DNA from: Heterostelium album PN500
Lineage: Eukaryota; Evosea; Eumycetozoa; Acytosteliales; Acytosteliaceae
NCBI RefSeq assembly: GCF_000004825.1
Contig: NW_008805077.1
Span: 186,001-250,000, forward strand
Reading direction: 5' to 3'
Length of the DNA: 64,000 nt
Translations under genes and position numbers: made by a program
Notes under the pieces: generated by a model
Told to the model about the DNA's origin: nothing
Seen by the model: the letters and a program-made list of their open reading frames with translations, nothing else
Database searches by the model: none
Shown here: positions 23,127 through 34,140 of the stretch, in pieces
Numbering within the stretch: the first letter of the stretch is position 1
Layout of the letters: the number at the start of each line of letters is the position of its first letter

Positions 23127-24840
23127 TTATATTTTATATTTTAGTGTTTCTACAGCATTATCTGCTTCTAAAAACATTGATTTGTGGAATAGTCTTGCAA
23201 TGAACCGATCATATTGATGACCAAACACAATGTAATATTGATCATCAAGTTTTCGAAACGAAAACTTAGTATCATCATCGACATTGAATGAAATGTTGTT
23301 TACCATTTTTGTTATTGGAAATAAAAGTTGTTTCAATTCAATGTTTTGAACAGAGTCTGGGAGAATTCCTTCTTCTATATTATTGGTAGCGCTATTTAGA
23401 ATGATAAGATGATTCACAGAGTTTGGTATCATACCTGGGCGTATGAAATTTTGCATATTATCAACAACCAGTGTTTTCACTGATGATGGAAGTGATTTCT
23501 GATTGATCTTGTTGTGGTAAAGTAGCTCAAGTGTCTCAACACCAAATGGAATGTCTCTATGTGTATCTGGTCTCTCTCTGTAAGGGAAACTATTGAGACA
23601 TAATCTCTTGATATTCAAGCCATCAAGAGATTCTTGTTTGAATCCCGCTACCTCTAGGTAATCAAAATGATAAAGTGATCGATCCGGGAACAATTCATCG
23701 ATGTCATACTTTGAATTGCCGAGATTCAGATGTCTGATTGAGGTGGGTAATGCTGATTGTAACTATACTGAGGAAGAAATGCCCAGTCTTGTCAGTGATT
23801 GAGGTAGATCACTGAGATCTAACAAACTACCAGAATATCCTACCAACATTAGTGATCTAAGATTCTCGAGTTGCTTGATTGAATTCATCCATGACACAGG
23901 AACATTCTCAAGTGTGATCAATGAATTTGGTAGAACGTCTGAATCAATATTAAAATCTTTGCCATTATGAAAGAACTCCTGTAGATTTGGTGGTAACGAT
24001 CCAACTTTGAGATAGTTACCAGGTTCTGAATCACCCAAGATTCTAAGAATCTTTAATGATATTGGTAATACTCCAGGCTCCAATATTTGGTAGATATTAA
24101 ACATCTCGAAACTCTCCAATGTATCAGGTAACACACCTACACCAATCTCCTTTTTGAAATCGCAAGAGTTAGAGATATTGCCAACGAATTTCAGATTCTT
24201 CAAGTTGGGTGGAAAACAACCTTTGAACAACGCTTCATTAAAAGTAGAATCGAAGACCAGTGAGGTGATATTCGCTGGAACATACTTTAATGTCTGACAA
24301 TCCTTTATACTAGTGATATTAGATTTACTAATCAAATCATAGAGTCGATCCAATAGTTTATCTGAGTCTTCTCTATATTCAAATTCACTGCTTCGTATTG
24401 TTACTTCCACTATATCTTGATCTATTTCATCAATACTTTCAATTGAATCTATTAATAGTTAAAAAGATAATCAGTGAATATACATTTAAAGTTATGATAT
24501 TTTTATAATTACCATAATCCATTATTTGATCATAACGCTCAAAATAATATGTTTTTGGATTGACTAACATATTACACTGTTTCTTTTTGTTGAGTGATTC
24601 AAATATTATCGATCTATATGAATTCAATTTGATTCTTGAATTATATTTTTCGATACGATATAAAGTATTGGTATCAAACAATAGATATCTATTTCTATCT
24701 TCAAACCATCTTTTACAAACTAAACTAAAAAAAATCTTATCGATATTATCTGTTAAATTATAAACAATGTTTGATAATAGAATATGTGGTAGATTTACTA
24801 ATTTATGTGTTGAATTATTACTATTATTGTTGTTTGACAT
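23127..24840 (-). pseudogene. F-box/FNIP protein with one nonsense codon (copy 2)
   Basis: Exon 1 is 24840-24513 and exon 2 is 24448-23127, 550 codons in one continuous frame. Bases 23765-23763 form an amber TAG where the paralogues have AAG (Lys) in SVKLQSALP or AAT (Asn) in SVNLQSSLP. Apart from this change the F-box, the repeat series (GVLPDTLESFEM, EPGVLPISLKIL, SALPTSIRHL) and the C-terminus (QYYIVFGHQYDRFIARLFH) are intact. The upstream region is nearly the same as in copies 3 and 5. It is either a very young pseudogene, a truncated 226-residue product that keeps the F-box, or a sequencing error. Confidence 0.85.
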
Positions 24841-25070
24841 CTTGATGAAATGAATTTTTAGTGATTTTATTTTAATGTCCAGATTAGATAAAAATAAAAA
24901 AAAAATAACAAATCAAATCCCTCATTTTTCAAAAACTAGAACTTCACATTCAATTAAAAATGCACACCATTTTTTTTTTTCTCTATTTGACTTTTCATAA
25001 AATGGTGGTCAACTCCCAAATTTTTTTAATTTGCTTTCTGTTTTTTGATGGAATTAAACAAATCTTGTTT

Positions 25071-25148
25071 TGATGGGCTAAGGATTACCCCCTTCAGATT
25101 GATTTAAGAAATTTCATTGGGTTTTTAATTTAATATTAAAAAAATTGA
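25071..25148. repeat. Dispersed direct repeat, copy 1
   Basis: About 77 bases starting TGATGGGCTAAGG match 29391-29467 with one substitution and one T-run length change; a short block (TACATTTAGTAATAT) further on is also shared. Both copies sit upstream (plus sense) of a broken non-FNIP gene fragment. This may be a mobile-element end or a duplicated flank. Confidence 0.8.
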
Positions 25149-25313
25149 AGTTTTAGGTTCTAAAACTTTTAATAAACTATTATTTAAATCAAGAACTATA
25201 GTACATTTAGTAATATGATTTATTTATTTTGTGCTTTTCATTTTTTTTTTTTTAAAAAAATTTCATTTTACTTACATCTTTCGATTAAACCATTTCATTT
25301 CGGGGAGATCTAT

Positions 25314-26074
25314 TCAATCATCCTCCGGGTTGTCCTTTTTGAAAGGACACAATAAAGTTGGACGGGCTTTACCTTTTAAATATGCTTCGGCAATAGTAAC
25401 CATATTCAAACAGCCATGAAATCACGGGTGATGTAATACTTTGTCTCTCCATCCAAATAGTATTTGATAACATAAGAATTAGGATCATCCGGAGGAGCTT
25501 TGACTTTGGCGGCTTTATACACTTCTTTTCGTTTGACATCTGACTTTTCTTGAACATAGCTCTTTTCCATTTCCTTTAGCTTTGAATTTTATTTTGTAAA
25601 AAACAATAAAAATATTTTTTAATAAATGAATGAATTTAAATAAGCTTTTTATATTACTTGGGATGTATTGTACTCGTCGAAAAGATAGGTCTTTACTCTG
25701 GCACCATATCGAGAATGAGAACTTCTTTCTAAGAAATCTATTTCTTTAAGAAGAGTGGGACTATATGGGACACCTTTTACATTTTGGACACAGTTATTGG
25801 GACCTGCACCTGTACCATAAACTAACCAAAAAAAAAAAAAAAAATAGTAAAAAAAAAAATTAATTATTTATAGTTTTAAATCATATCAATATTGTTTTTT
25901 ACTTACCAAACCTTTGTTTTTTTACTTTTGATGTCGCTATTGCTTTGTCCTTAAAGATTATGTATTTCCATTCGCAATGTGAGCATTTGGTAGCAAGTAA
26001 TCTCCTTTAAAATCGACTAATCGATAGTTATGGATCTTCTTACATTTAATACATTTCCACCGACTTCTTTTTTT
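25314..26074 (-). pseudogene. Broken multi-exon gene with zinc-ribbon motif
   Basis: Reading minus from an acceptor at 26076-26075, an exon encodes WKCIKCKKIHNYRLVDFKGD. After a frameshift it continues TKCSHCEWKYIIFKDKAIAT: two CxxC pairs, a zinc ribbon. A GTAAGT donor near 25908 joins an exon encoding VYGTGAGPNNCVQNVKGV and RSSHSRYGARVKTYLFDEYN. This exon joins again in frame to EMEKSYVQEKSDVKRKEVYK and SYVIKYYLDGETKYYITRDF, and a second frameshift precedes the end (LLCPFKKDNPEDD, stop 25316-25314). The introns still look functional, so decay is recent. No start is seen. The family is not recognised. Confidence 0.55.
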
Positions 26075-26269
26075 CTAAAAATAAAACTCTTTAAAATTTT
26101 TTTTAAAGAATAAAACAAACTTTATATTCTATATCTACTATAAAAATACTTTCTATTTATCTAATTTTTATTAAAATCTAACAAGGTTTGATATTTTATT
26201 TTATTTTTTTAATATTAATCTCTATTGCAAAAACTTAGAAAAAAAATTTGTGAAAAACAGCCACTGGAA

Positions 26270-26395
26270 TTCTCCCAGACTCTGTTCAATCCATTGAATT
26301 GACAGTTTATGTGTTGAATTATTATTGTTGTTTGACATCTTTGTTGGTTTTGCCAATTGTTTTTCCATTGACAATAAGAGACGTTTGCCTCCAAA
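26270..26395. pseudogene. Inverted junction of two FNIP gene fragments
   Basis: Bases 26270-26303 read on the plus strand as GILPDSVQSIEL, a 3' piece of the family. They run directly into 26305-26395, the reverse complement of the 5' end of a B-type copy (ATG plus SNNNNNSTHK and its leader with the QKK..AKPTKM region). Everything between those ends is missing. Confidence 0.75.
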
Positions 26396-26479
26396 TTTCA
26401 AAAAAAAATGTAAATATTGAAAAAAATATGGGTTAATATTACTATGTAAGTAATTAAACCGATGATTTTTTTTTTAATA

Positions 26480-26682
26480 TGATAAAATAATATACATTAA
26501 AAATGTAAATTTATTAAATATGTAAAGCTGTATATAATAATAACTAATAGGATATAATTTTTAAAGAAAATAATTTTGTTAAATATAGTCAAAAAGACCT
26601 GGCACATTTACTAATTTGTGTGATGAATTATTATTATTATTGCATCTTTAAAATATTGATATGTTGGCAATAATCTTTTTAT
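26480..26682. repeat. 3'-flank repeat of FNIP array (copy 2)
   Basis: Directly downstream of FNIP copy 3 and nearly identical to 22925-23115 and 32200-32405, including the shared AAATATAGTCAAAAAGACCT block. Confidence 0.8.
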
Positions 26683-28396
26683 TTATGCATATTTTAGTAT
26701 TTCTACAACATTATCTGTTTCTAAAAACATTGATTTGTGGAATAGACTTGCAATGAACCGGTCATTTTGATGACCAAACACAATGTAATATTGATCATCA
26801 AGTTTTCGAATCGAACACTTATTATCATCATCGACTTTGAATGAAATGTTGTCAACCATTTTTGTGGTTGGAAATAAAAGTTGTTTCAATTCAATGTTTT
26901 GAACAGAGTCTGGGAGAATTCCTTCTTCTATTTTAATGATAAATTTGCTATCTCGAATGATAAGATGATTCACAGAGTTTGGGATCATACCTGGGCGTAT
27001 GAAATTTTGCATATTGTCAACAACCAGTGTTTTCACTGATGATGGAAGTGATCTCTGATTGATCTTGTTGTGGTAAAGTATCTCAAGTGTCTCAACACCA
27101 AATGGAATGTCTCTATGTGTATCTGATCTCTTTGTGTAGGGGGAACTATTGAGACATAATCTCTTGATATTCAAGCCATCAAGAGATTCCTGTTTGAATC
27201 CCGCTACCTGTAGGTAATCAAAATGATAAAGTGATCGATCCGGGAACAATTCATCGATGTCATACTTTGAATTGCCGAGATTCAGATGTCTGATTGAAGT
27301 AGGTAATGATGATTGTAAATTTACTGAACAGTAAATGTCCAGTCTTGTCAGTGATTGAGGTAGATCACTGAGATCTAATAAACTACCAGAATTTCCTACC
27401 AACATTAGTGATCTAAGATTCTCGAGTTGCTTGATTGACTTCATCCATGACACAGGAACATTCTCAAGTGTAATCAATGAATTTGGTAAAACATTTGAAT
27501 CGATATTAAAATCACTGCCATTATGAATGAATTCCTGTAGATTCGGTGGTAACGATCCAACTTTGAGATAGTTATCAGGTGCTGAACGACTCAAGATTCT
27601 AAGAATCTTCAATGATGTTGGTAATACTCCAGGCTCCAATATTTGGTAGATATTAAACATCTCGAAACTCTCCAATGTATCAGGTAACACACCTACACCA
27701 ATCTCCTTTTTGAAATCGCAAGGGTTAAAGATATTGCCAACGAATTTCAGATTCTTCAAGTTGGGTGGGAGACAACCTTTGAACAACGCTTCATTAAAAA
27801 AATAACTAAATACCAGTGAGGTGATATTCGCTGGAACATACTTTAATGTGTGACAATCCTTTATACTAGTGATATTAGATTTACTAATCAAATCATAGAG
27901 TCGAGCCATTAGTTTATCTGAGTCTTCTCTATATTGAATTTCACTGCTTCGTATTGTTACTTCCACTATATCTTGATCTATTTCATCAATACTTTCAATT
28001 GAATCTATTAATAGTTAAAAAGATAATCAGTGAATATACATTTAAAGTTATGATATTTTTAAAATTACCATAATCCATTAAATGATCATAACGCTCAAAA
28101 TAATATGTTTTTGGATCGATAAACATAGTACATTGTTTCTTTTTGTTGAGTGATTCGAATATCAAAGATCTATATGAATTCAAAGTGATTCTTGAACTAT
28201 GTTTATCTATACAATATAAAGTATTTGTATCAAACAATATATATCTATTTCTATCTTCAAACCATCTTTTACAAACTAAACTAAAAAAAATCTTATCGAT
28301 ATTATCTGTTAAATTATAAACAATGTTTGATAATAGAATATGTGGTAGATTTACTAATTTATGTGTTGAATTATTACTATTATTGTTGTTTGACAT
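26683..28396 (-). CDS. F-box and FNIP-repeat protein (copy 3)
   Basis: Exon 1 is 28396-28069 and exon 2 is 28004-26683 (549 residues), with a 64-base intron GTAATT..TAG. Residues about 10-52 form the F-box region (KLVNLPHILLSNIVYNL, then CKRWFEDRNRYI). FNIP-type repeats with LPxxLxxL cores follow, including GCLPPNLKNLKFVG, GVLPDTLESF, GVLPTSLKIL, GSLPPNLQEF, DLPQSLTRL, SSLPTSIRHL and GILPDSVQNIEL. The C-terminus is conserved (DDQYYIVFGHQNDRFIASLF). It is very close to copy 5 in coding, intron and flanking sequence, so duplication was recent. Likely an SCF substrate receptor (family inference); the substrate is unknown. Confidence 0.9.
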
Positions 28397-29390
28397 CTTG
28401 ATGAAATGAATTTTTAGTGATTTTATTTTAATGTCCAGATTAGATAAAAATAAAAAAAAAATAACAAATCAAATCTCTCATTTCAAATGATCTATTTTTT
28501 TAATAAAATTTAATTTTTAGACTACAGATACATTGGCAGATAACATATTAAAATTATATTAAAATTTATTGAAGTTTCAAAAAGTTAATAGTTGTCAGTG
28601 GCCGTGGCGCGCTGTAGCCTCACTAAAATCCAAATACTAGGAATATGACGTATTGGAACTAAATTAAATACTAATATATAGTATGTGTATTGTTGTTGTT
28701 TAAAGTATAGGATAACCCAATAAGCGAATTAAAGGAGCAATCTAATTATTACTATCTAAACTATCGATCTGCATGGGTCACAGGCCACCAAAGAATTGAT
28801 TTGGCATCATTAAGTTCGATTCTATGTTCTATAGTACATCACATTGATTAGTAAAGAATGATTTAAGTTGAAATCTATGAATGAAATATACTTATTTATA
28901 AGATATTTTTGATGCATTTAAATCACTCATTTCTCTTTATTCACTTTGACCTATATATATGTGTTATCATTGTATCTCCATAAATACCACCTTTTCTTAG
29001 TCATGACTATGATTATATTCACTTTATATATGTGACAATCGCAATTTCTATCTTTATATCTGTGTTTTATAATAGTACATACTCAATCCACGCCACCCAT
29101 TTGAATCTCTATTTAAATATCATTTTTACATCATATAAATGACTATTCCTTATTTACACTCTAAATATTGTGATCTGTGATATTACTACTTATAATTAGA
29201 AAACCAAAACCAATTCTTTTTGTTTTAATGGCTAAACTTTTTTGATCAAGCTCTTTACTTTTTTTACTCTGTTTTACTTTACAATATTATTAGTTAAAAC
29301 ATTTAAATACAACGTAAAACAATATAGGTATATTTATTTTTTGAAAAAAATAATTGTTAATTAAAATATTAATAAAAATAAAGAAAATAA
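28397..29390. other. Intergenic DNA, no gene seen
   Basis: The first ~90 bases are the conserved upstream region of the FNIP copies. Similarity to the other upstreams then stops near 28480. A GC-richer patch at 28590-28630 (GTGGCCGTGGCGCGCTGTAG) stands out but forms no tRNA or known RNA I recognise. The rest is AT-rich without coding signal. Confidence 0.5.
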
Positions 29391-29467
29391 TGATGGGCTA
29401 AGTATTACCCCCTTCAGATTGATTTAAGAAATTTCATTGGGTTTTAATTTAATATTAAAAAAAATTG
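29391..29467. repeat. Dispersed direct repeat, copy 2
   Basis: The partner of 25071-25148 in the same orientation, about 4.3 kb away. The shared block ends in a poly-A run before the RNase H1-like relic. Confidence 0.8.
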
Positions 29468-29484
29468 GACTATACATTTAGTAA

Positions 29485-29967
29485 TATTATAAAAGTAGAT
29501 TAATAATAATAGTTGAACCGAAAGATAAAGGAGTATTATTATTCCCTGGTATTTACTCTAGTTGGTAAGGTTAATTTTAATAAATTAGTTGTACATCAAG
29601 CAATAACTTACCTTTTGAATTCGTCAATAGGGCATTAGCAGGTCCAAACGTAAATGGTTACAGAGGAAATATTCATAAGCGGTTCCTTTCCATTACAGAA
29701 GCCATTGAATTTATGGGGCTACATGGAATAATGGAATCAAATATTCAATATTATTTAGAACAAAAGGAAAAGGATTTACTTGAAGTCAAAAAAGAGGAAT
29801 ACTCCGAAGATGCATCTGATACAGATTATACAGATGACCTACTTGTTGTATTTGATAAGCTCAACATCAATTGTTCTCAAAACAAGATGGTGCATGCAAT
29901 AGGAACCAAAGTACTTTTCTGTGAATATGGATGTGGTCACAGAGAATTCTTTAAAATAATAAAATAA
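29485..29967 (+). pseudogene. RNase H1-type hybrid-binding domain gene, 5'-truncated
   Basis: Exon A (about 29485-29574) encodes KDKGVLLFPGIYSSW. A 75-base intron (GTAAGG..AATAG) joins it in frame to exon B (from 29632), which gives GYRGNIHKRFLSITEAIEFM, then an acidic linker and CEYGCGHREFF to a TAA at 29965-29967. The pattern G-I-Y-x-S-W ... G-x-x-H-K-x-F-x-S-I-x-E-A matches the N-terminal hybrid-binding (caulimovirus viroplasmin-like) domain of RNase H1. No ATG is in frame upstream (a stop lies near 29482), and no RNase H catalytic domain follows within the frame. It is probably a 5'-truncated copy of a gene or element protein. Confidence 0.6.
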
Positions 29968-30179
29968 AGTAAAATCAACATTAAAATAAAACTTTAATAT
30001 TGAATTTTAGATTTTTTATATCATATTTAATAGTTCAAATGAAATTTCTTAAGAAAAAAAAGTTTGGTTGAGGTTTGTAAAATTATATTAAAATCTATAT
30101 ATAGTAATTGCTTAAAAATCATTCTAGACAAATATTATACTGGGGTATTTCCAGAGAAAATTATTTTAGTATTATTTAT

Positions 30180-30785
30180 TATTTATTATTTTCCTTCAAG
30201 TATATTACTTTGGATACTAATGTCAGTGCTGTCTGGGAAGGGTTCACTACTTTTCAAACGGATGTTCGGTCTTCATATCGCTGAGTAGGCAGGGGATGAA
30301 TTCTTATTTCGCGCCTGAATACTGAAAAGAAAAAGGATATTCAGGTTCCCGTGACTCTTCTACTTCTGATGGTGCATTCATGGATTATCTGGTCTGGTCT
30401 GACTACTGCTAGTGCTATAGTGACTTGTCAATCGTTCTTGGGTTGTTAGTTCTTTCCATTTGACTGAAACCATCTTCTCTCTTAACTTTGTTCGTTGCAT
30501 TCTCTTAACTAGCCTCTTTTTGGTTTGTCCTCGACAGCATGGGGTGTACTGATTCATATTGTTTCGGCTGTACAGCCCCCTGTTTGCTGCATGAATCAGT
30601 GTTTGTAATTATAATAATTACAGTTACTATCAGCGTTTTATTCTACTGATGTTTACTCCACCAAGGGTTATAAGCCCAGATTGTAGAGGGTATCTATTTG
30701 CTATTCAGTTTTTCTACCCAGTTGAAACAAGCTGGAGGTAAGATACCGTTATCAACCTACAAACTTTTTGTTTTTTAAAGATTCT
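30180..30785 (+). other. GC-richer relic region with palindromes
   Basis: About 600 bases with a base composition quite unlike the surrounding DNA. Short plus-strand frames look like broken protein: LDTNVSAVWEGFTTFQTDV ending in a stop, GYSGSRDSSTSDGAFMDYLV, and FYSTDVYSTKGYKPRL, with stops between. The right edge abuts an inverted FNIP fragment. The first stretch could be from a retroelement RNase H (inference only). Likely a decayed mobile element or transferred sequence. Confidence 0.45.
30548..30621. repeat. Nested palindromes inside the GC-richer relic
   Basis: ACTGATTCAT (30548-30557) pairs with ATGAATCAGT (30591-30600). Its loop holds the perfect palindrome GGCTGTACAGCC (30566-30577). 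GTAATTAT-A-ATAATTAC (30605-30621) follows at once. Three perfect self-complementary units in 74 bases suggest a structured or protein-binding site, perhaps an element end. Confidence 0.7.
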
Positions 30786-30789
30786 ATTC

Positions 30790-31035
30790 ACTACAGTTAC
30801 GATCATCATTACCAACTTCAATCAGACATCTGAATATTGCAAACTCCGAATATGACATTGACGAATTGTTCCCAGATTGATCGCTATATCATTTGGAAAT
30901 TCTAGAGCTATCGGTATTCAAACAAGAATCTCTTGATGGCTTGGATATCAAGAGATTGCGTATCGTGGATTACACTGACATTGAGACTCTCTCTGGAACA
31001 CTCAGAGTCATTCCATATGGTGTGGAACGTCCAGT
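30790..31035 (+). pseudogene. Inverted 3' fragment of an FNIP gene
   Basis: The plus strand reads as family sequence with stops: TSIRHLNIANSEYDIDELFP, then a stop in place of Arg, ESLDGLDIKRLRIV, VIPYGVE. At 31035 it changes abruptly into the reverse complement of the middle of the family. The two pieces probably come from one gene split by an inversion. Confidence 0.75.
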
Positions 31036-32067
31036 ATTGTAAGTGATTGAGGTAGATCTGCAAGATCTAATAAACCTGGTTTGCCAGTAAACGTTAGTGA
31101 TTTAATATTCTCGAGTTGTTTGATTGCATGCATGACACTGGTACTCTCTCAAGTGTGATCAATGAATTTGGTAGAACGTTTGAATCGATATTATCATCTT
31201 TGCCATTATAAATGAACTCCTGTAGATTTGGTGGTAACGATCCAACTTTGAGAAAGTTACGAGATGATGATAAAGAGATTCTAAGAATCTTTAATGATGT
31301 TGGTAATACTCCAGGCTCCAATACTTGCCTGATACTAATAATCTCTAAACACTCGTAACACACCTACTTCAATCGCCTGATTGAGATTGCTAAAAATATT
31401 CAGATACTTCAAGTTGGGTGGAAAACAACCTTTGAACTACGGCTCCTTAAAATCATAATCGAAACGCAGTGACGTGATATTCATTGGTATTCTATACTTT
31501 AATGTCTGACACCCCTTTATACTAGTTACATTAGATTTACTGATCAATTCATAAAGTCGAGTAAATAGCTTATTGTAATCTGCTCCAAAGGATCTTTTTA
31601 ATCTTAATGCTACCCTTACTATGTTTGGATCGATTTCATCTATACTTTCAATTGAATCTAAAGAAAGAATAATCAGATAAGTAAATATAGTTGAAAATAA
31701 TATTCAATAATTGTTATGATTTTATGCGCATAAAATAAAGAAAATAAATACCATAATCTATTATATGATCGTAAAGACCAGAATAGGCTTTTTCTGAATT
31801 GACTAACATGCTACATTCTCTCTTTTGGTTGAGCAATATTAAAGATCTATATGAATTCAAAGTGATTTTTGAACTATGTTTATCGATACAATATAAAGTA
31901 TTTGTATCAAACAATAGATATCTATTTCTATTTTCAAACCATCTTTTACAAACTAAACTAAAACAAATCTTATCGATATTATCTGTTAAATTATCAACAA
32001 TAATTGATAATAAAATATGTGGTAGATTTACTAATTTATGTGTTGAATTATTATTGTTGTTTGACAT
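31036..32067 (-). pseudogene. F-box/FNIP pseudogene (copy 4)
   Basis: Exon 1 (32067-31753) is intact and encodes the F-box region (LVNLPHILLSIIVDNLTDN, then CKRWFENRNRYLLF). A longer B-type start, MSMQKKLAKPTKM, is open from 32103. Exon 2 starts at 31657 after a 95-base intron. It has a stop at about 31440 (KEP-stop-FKGC where the paralogues have LeuPheLys) and a frameshift near 31350. It loses its 3' half at 31035, where the inverted fragment begins. It is not functional. Confidence 0.82.
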
Positions 32068-32199
32068 CTTTGTTGGTTTTGCCAATTTTTTTTGCATTGA
32101 CAATAAGAGATATAATGTTTGCCTCCAAATTTCAAAAAAAATTTAGAAAAAAATATGGGTTAATGTTACAAAGTAAGTAATTAAACAGATGATTTTTTT

Positions 32200-32405
32200 T
32201 TTAATATGATAAAATAATATACATTAAAAATGTAAATTTATTAAATATGTAAAGCTGTATATAATAATAACTAATAGGATATAATTTTTAAAGAAAATAA
32301 GATGGTTAAATATAGTCAAAAAGACCTGGAACATTTACTAATTTGTGTGATGAATTATTATTATTATTGAATCTTTAAAATATTGGTATGTTGGCAATAA
32401 TCTTT
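32200..32405. repeat. 3'-flank repeat of FNIP array (copy 3)
   Basis: Downstream of FNIP copy 5 and near-identical to 26480-26682. Here the unit is still followed by a recognisable B-type gene start (copy 4 at 32067), showing the ancestral order of the array. Confidence 0.8.
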
Positions 32406-32420
32406 TTATTTATGCATATT

Positions 32421-34140
32421 TTAGTATTTATGATTAGAAGTAAGTATTTTTAGAACTTTAACTTTGTCTAAAAACATTGATTTGTGGAATAGACTTGCAA
32501 TGAATCCGATATTATTTTGATGACCAAATACGATGTAATATTGATCATCAAGTTTTCGAATCGAACACTTATTATAATCATCGACTTTGAATGAAATGTT
32601 GTCAACCATTTTTGTGGTTGGAAATAAAAGTTGTTTCAATTCAATGTTTTGAACAGAGTCTGGGAGAATTCCTTCTTCTATTTTAATGATAAATTTGCTA
32701 TCTCGAATGATAAGATGATTCACAGAGTTTGGGATCATACCTGGGCGTATGAAATTTTGCATATTGTCAACAACCAGTGTTTTCACTGATGATGGAAGTG
32801 ATTTCTGATTGATCTTGTTGTGGTAAAGTATCTCAAGTGTCTCAACACCAAATGGAATGTCTCTATGTGTATCTGATCTCTCCTCTGTGTAAGGGAAATT
32901 ATTATTGAGACATAATCTCTTGATATTCAAGCCATCAAGAGATTCTTGTTTGAATCCCGCTACCTGTAGGTAATCAAAATGATAAAGTGATCGATCCGGG
33001 AACAATTCATCGATGTCATACTTTGAATTGCCCAGATTCAGATGTCTGATTGAAGTAGGCAATGCTGATTGTAACTTTACTGAGTTAGAAATGTCCAGTC
33101 TTGTCAGTGATTGAGGTAGATCACTGAGATCTAATAAACTACCAGAATTTCCTACCAACATTAGTGATCTAAGATTCTCGAGTTGCTTGATTGACTTCAT
33201 CCATGACACAGGAACATTCTCAAGTGTAATCAATGAATTTGGTAGAACGTTTGAATCGATATTAAAATCACTGCCATTATGAATGAATTCCTGTAGATTC
33301 GGTGGTAACGATCCAACTTTGAGATAGTTATCAGGTGCTGAACGACCCAAGATTCTAAGAATCTTCAATGATGTTGGTAATACTCCAGGCTCCAATATTT
33401 GGTAGATATTAAACATCTCGAAACTCTCCAATGTATCAGGTAACACACCTACACCAATCACCTTTTTGAAATTGCAAGGGTTAAAGATATTGCCAACGAA
33501 TTTCAGATTCTTCAAGTTGGGTGGAAGACAACCTTTGAACAACGCTTCTTTAAAAAAATAACTAAATACCAGTGAGGTGATATTCGCTGGAACATACTTT
33601 AATGTGTGACAATCCTTTATACTAGTGATATTAGATTTACTAATCAAATCATAGAGTCGAGCCATTAGTTTATCTGAGTCTTTAATTTCCCTGCTTCGTA
33701 TTATTACTTCCACTATATTTTGATCTATTTCATCAATACTTTCAATTGAATCTATTAATAGTTAAAAAGATAATAAGTGAATATACATTTAAAGTTATGA
33801 TATTTTTAAAATTACCATAATCCATTAAATGATCATAACGCTTAAAATAATTTGCTTCTGGATCGACAAACATAGTACATTGTTTCTTTTTGCTAAGTGA
33901 TTCGAATATCAAAGATCTAAATGAATTCAAAGTGATTCTTGAACTATGTTTATCGATACAATATAAAGTAGATGTATCAAACAATAGATATCTATTTCTA
34001 TTGTCAAACCATCTTTTACAAACTAAACTAAAACAAATCTTATCGATATTATCTGTTAGATTATCAACAATGTTTGATAATAGAATATGTGGTAGATTTA
34101 CTAATTTATGTGTTGAATTATTACTATTATTGTTTGACAT
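32421..34140 (-). CDS. F-box and FNIP-repeat protein (copy 5)
   Basis: Exon 1 is 34140-33816 and exon 2 is 33751-32421 (551 residues), with a 64-base intron. The F-box region is at residues about 9-50 (HILLSNIVDNLTDNIDKICF). FNIP/LRR-type repeats follow with the same LP-core series as copy 3, but with small length changes (NNNFPYTEERSDTHR) and a different extreme C-terminus (KVKVLKILTSNHKY). Upstream DNA is shared with copies 2 and 3, including a T-run before ...CTATTTGACTTTTCATAAAA. It is the probable founder end of the array. Function is inferred as an SCF adaptor. Confidence 0.9.

Noticed and set aside
28590-28660. GC-rich patch that looked like a tRNA
   Set aside because: No T-arm consensus and no cloverleaf could be drawn on either strand.
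30064-30288. 74-codon hydrophobic plus-strand frame
   Set aside because: It runs from AT-rich noise into the GC-richer relic without any domain; not a gene.
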